A stretch of 64,000 nucleotides of DNA from Roseihalotalea indica (lineage in GTDB: Bacteria > Bacteroidota > Bacteroidia > Cytophagales > Cyclobacteriaceae). A program made the translations under genes and the position numbers. Positions 62,581 to 64,000 of this stretch are shown in pieces. The notes under the pieces are model-generated. The model worked only from the letters and a program-made list of their open reading frames with translations, was not told the DNA's origin and did no database searches. Each line of letters begins with the position of its first letter. Positions within the stretch are counted from its first letter, which is position 1. The stretch is taken from positions 310,001 to 374,000 of the forward strand of contig NZ_JAINFL010000001.1 in the NCBI RefSeq assembly GCF_022458895.1, given 5' to 3'.

Positions 62581-63657
62581 ATGCCCATGCACCGCCGCCA
62601 ATTCTTCCGCAATGCCACGGCCGCTTCTCTCACCGGTTTAATGCTTCCTTCACTTAAAACCAGTTCTCCCTCTGCCACGGTAAAACCCGCTCGGTTGAAA
62701 GAAGGAGATACCATTGGGCTGATTACACCATCCCATTACATTACCGAAGAAAACCTTAGAGAATCGGTAGAAAACCTGGCTAAACTGGGGTTTCGGGTAA
62801 AGTACAGCGAAAATATGCTGGTAAGAAAAGGCTATCTGGGCGGTACTGATTTACAGAGAGCGGATGATATCAACCGTATGTTTGCCGACGAAAATGTAGC
62901 CGGAATTATGTGCGCCCGTGGCGGCTATGGCACCACCCGTATGTTACCCTACCTGGACTATGATGTTATCCGAAACAACCCCAAAGTGCTTATTGGCTAT
63001 AGTGATATTACCGGGTTACTGTATGCGCTTTATGGCCAAACCGGACTCGTCTGTTTTCACGGGCCTATGGGTACGTCAGACTACAACGACTACACGACCA
63101 AATATTTTAAGGAGGTTGTGATGGAGCCCCAAAACAAGCTCATGTATCAAAACCCTGAGTTAATCAGTGAGGATGAACTGGTGCCGCTTTATTTACAAGA
63201 AGAAGACACAAACATCTCGCAAGCTGAATTAATTACGCTGTCTCCTGGCACTGCCGAAGGTACCCTGGTAGGCGGTAATCTTAGCCTGGTAGCGGCTATG
63301 TGCGGTACTCCTTATGATGTGGATATGCGCGACAAAATAGTGTTTCTGGAGGATGTAGGCGAAGCGCCCTACCGTATTGACCGAATGCTGACACAACTGC
63401 TATTGGACCCCAACAAGCTACCAGCCGCTAAAGGAGTAGTCCTTGGATTGTTTGCTGATTGCGAAGCTGATGACGAAGAAAAATCGTTTTCGCTTGCCCA
63501 CGTTCTCTACGACCGACTGACCTCGCTGGGTATTCCGGTCTTGTACGGTCTCATGTTCGGCCACATCAAGCGCAACGCCACCATCCCTTTTGGAGTACGT
63601 GCCCGGTTAGATGCTACGGCCAAGACACTAACGCTCTCGGAAAAAGCCGTGACCTGA
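62581..63657 (+). CDS. S66 family LD-carboxypeptidase, Tat-type signal
   Basis: A 358-residue serine peptidase that removes the terminal D-Ala from L,D-linked murein tetrapeptides in cell-wall recycling. The nucleophile is Ser141 in IGYSDITGLL; VFLEDVGEAPYRIDRML holds the acidic partner and MFGHIKRNATIPFG the histidine. The N-terminus MPMHRRQFFRNATAASLTG is a Tat-like signal, so it is probably exported; many LdcA proteins are cytosolic. The ATG at 62581 is chosen over a TTG one codon earlier. It may work with NamZ (47254). Confidence 0.92.
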   Translation: MPMHRRQFFRNATAASLTGLMLPSLKTSSPSATVKPARLKEGDTIGLITPSHYITEENLRESVENLAKLGFRVKYSENMLVRKGYLGGTDLQRADDINRMFADENVAGIMCARGGYGTTRMLPYLDYDVIRNNPKVLIGYSDITGLLYALYGQTGLVCFHGPMGTSDYNDYTTKYFKEVVMEPQNKLMYQNPELISEDELVPLYLQEEDTNISQAELITLSPGTAEGTLVGGNLSLVAAMCGTPYDVDMRDKIVFLEDVGEAPYRIDRMLTQLLLDPNKLPAAKGVVLGLFADCEADDEEKSFSLAHVLYDRLTSLGIPVLYGLMFGHIKRNATIPFGVRARLDATAKTLTLSEKAVT

Positions 63658-63663
63658 TAGAGG

Positions 63664-64000
63664 TCAGTTACTGGTTTTCAGTAGTTCTTCAATATCGTAC
63701 TGTATCCCATTCTTCACTACAGTAGTCACATTCCAGGCATCTTTGATGTTGCGGAGCGGATCACCGTCTATAATAACCAGATCGGCCAGTTTGCCTTCTT
63801 CTACACTACCCAGATCATTCGCCACTCCTATGGTTTCAGCAGATTTGATGGTGGCGGCTTGTAAGGCCTGGAATGGTGAAAGGCCTGCTTCCACAAATAA
63901 CTGTAATTCTACATGCAGGCTGGTACCGTAGGGAATAAAAGGAGAATCGGTGCCTGCGGTCATATGGCCCCCAGCCTGGATAATTGATACCATAGTCAGA
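63664..64000 (-). CDS. Amidohydrolase family protein, C-terminal fragment
   Basis: The gene continues past the right edge; the visible ~110 residues are the C-terminus. TAGTDSPFIPYGTSLHVELQ carries the metal-binding Asp region, and LSPFQALQAATIKSAETIG followed by GSVEEGKLADLVIIDGDPLR is the standard amidohydrolase ending. This pattern fits imidazolonepropionase/prolidase-like exported amidohydrolases of Bacteroidota. Substrate unknown. It converges on the LD-carboxypeptidase with a 6-bp gap. Confidence 0.88.
   Translation of the reverse strand, partial: LTMVSIIQAGGHMTAGTDSPFIPYGTSLHVELQLFVEAGLSPFQALQAATIKSAETIGVANDLGSVEEGKLADLVIIDGDPLRNIKDAWNVTTVVKNGIQYDIEELLKTSN

Noticed and set aside
1..64000. 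CRISPR arrays, tRNA or rRNA genes, prophage
   Set aside because: No spaced direct repeats, cloverleaf-like intergenic sequences, rRNA stretches or phage structural genes were found; all but one of the gaps are short.

Overview
The window is a chromosomal segment of a Bacteroidota bacterium, most likely a marine-type Cytophagales. This is an inference from family content (DUF4270 lipoprotein, DUF3822 next to coaD, a GT5-only glycogen-synthase-like protein beside panC, Rho with a long charged insertion) and from promoter-like TTTG-N19-TAnnTTTG elements with few Shine-Dalgarno sites. Genes are tightly packed on both strands, with many ATGA start/stop overlaps and convergent 3' overlaps. I found no rRNA, tRNA or CRISPR array. 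One insertion sequence is present.

Layout. 1-2.2 kb: end of a DedA/VTT protein, then a minus-strand YbjN-like / PspA / DUF4178 group (envelope stress). 2.3-7.8 kb: two Nudix hydrolases, coaD with DUF3822, a DUF4270 lipoprotein and the GT5-only protein. 7.9-13.4 kb: panC, panD and a YbhN-type membrane protein, a YugP-type metallopeptidase, an acyl-CoA dehydrogenase and an AraC-type regulator. 13.5-20 kb: mgsA, YqjF, YigZ, the NAD(P)HX repair enzyme, RidA and gltX. 20-24.5 kb: poorly characterised exported and membrane proteins and an IS5-family element (22904-23729) with perfect 17-bp ends.

24.6-35.8 kb: an S9 peptidase followed by four enzymes that together make a nearly complete saccharopine-type lysine degradation route. 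They are lysine-ketoglutarate reductase, saccharopine dehydrogenase, an ALDH7-type aminoadipate-semialdehyde dehydrogenase, and a DUF1338 protein of the 2-oxoadipate dioxygenase/decarboxylase family. Only the aminoadipate aminotransferase is missing. CreD and small accessory genes are interspersed. 35.9-40.3 kb: rho, serS and a membrane-anchored endonuclease/phosphatase-fold protein.

40.35-45.4 kb: the most unusual locus, a compact six-gene minus-strand operon. It encodes a small exported protein, a CheY-like receiver, a TPR/YaiO-type outer-membrane barrel, a membrane-anchored HEAT-repeat protein, a processive GT2 synthase and an Hpt-like phosphotransfer domain. I read it as a candidate synthase-dependent exopolysaccharide secretion system with built-in phosphorelay parts but no histidine kinase or DNA-binding output.

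45.5-52.7 kb: folA-fmt-namZ, a LolC/E-type permease, a polyprenol-phosphate mannosyltransferase, a GmhB-type phosphatase and cysQ. 52.8-56 kb: manC-gmd-fcl, the GDP-L-fucose pathway. 56-57.9 kb: PspC, then a TetR regulator and an alpha/beta hydrolase sharing a palindromic operator. 57.9-64 kb: dxs, scpA with a second YbhN-type flippase-like protein, ndk, an LD-carboxypeptidase and the C-terminal end of an amidohydrolase cut by the window edge.
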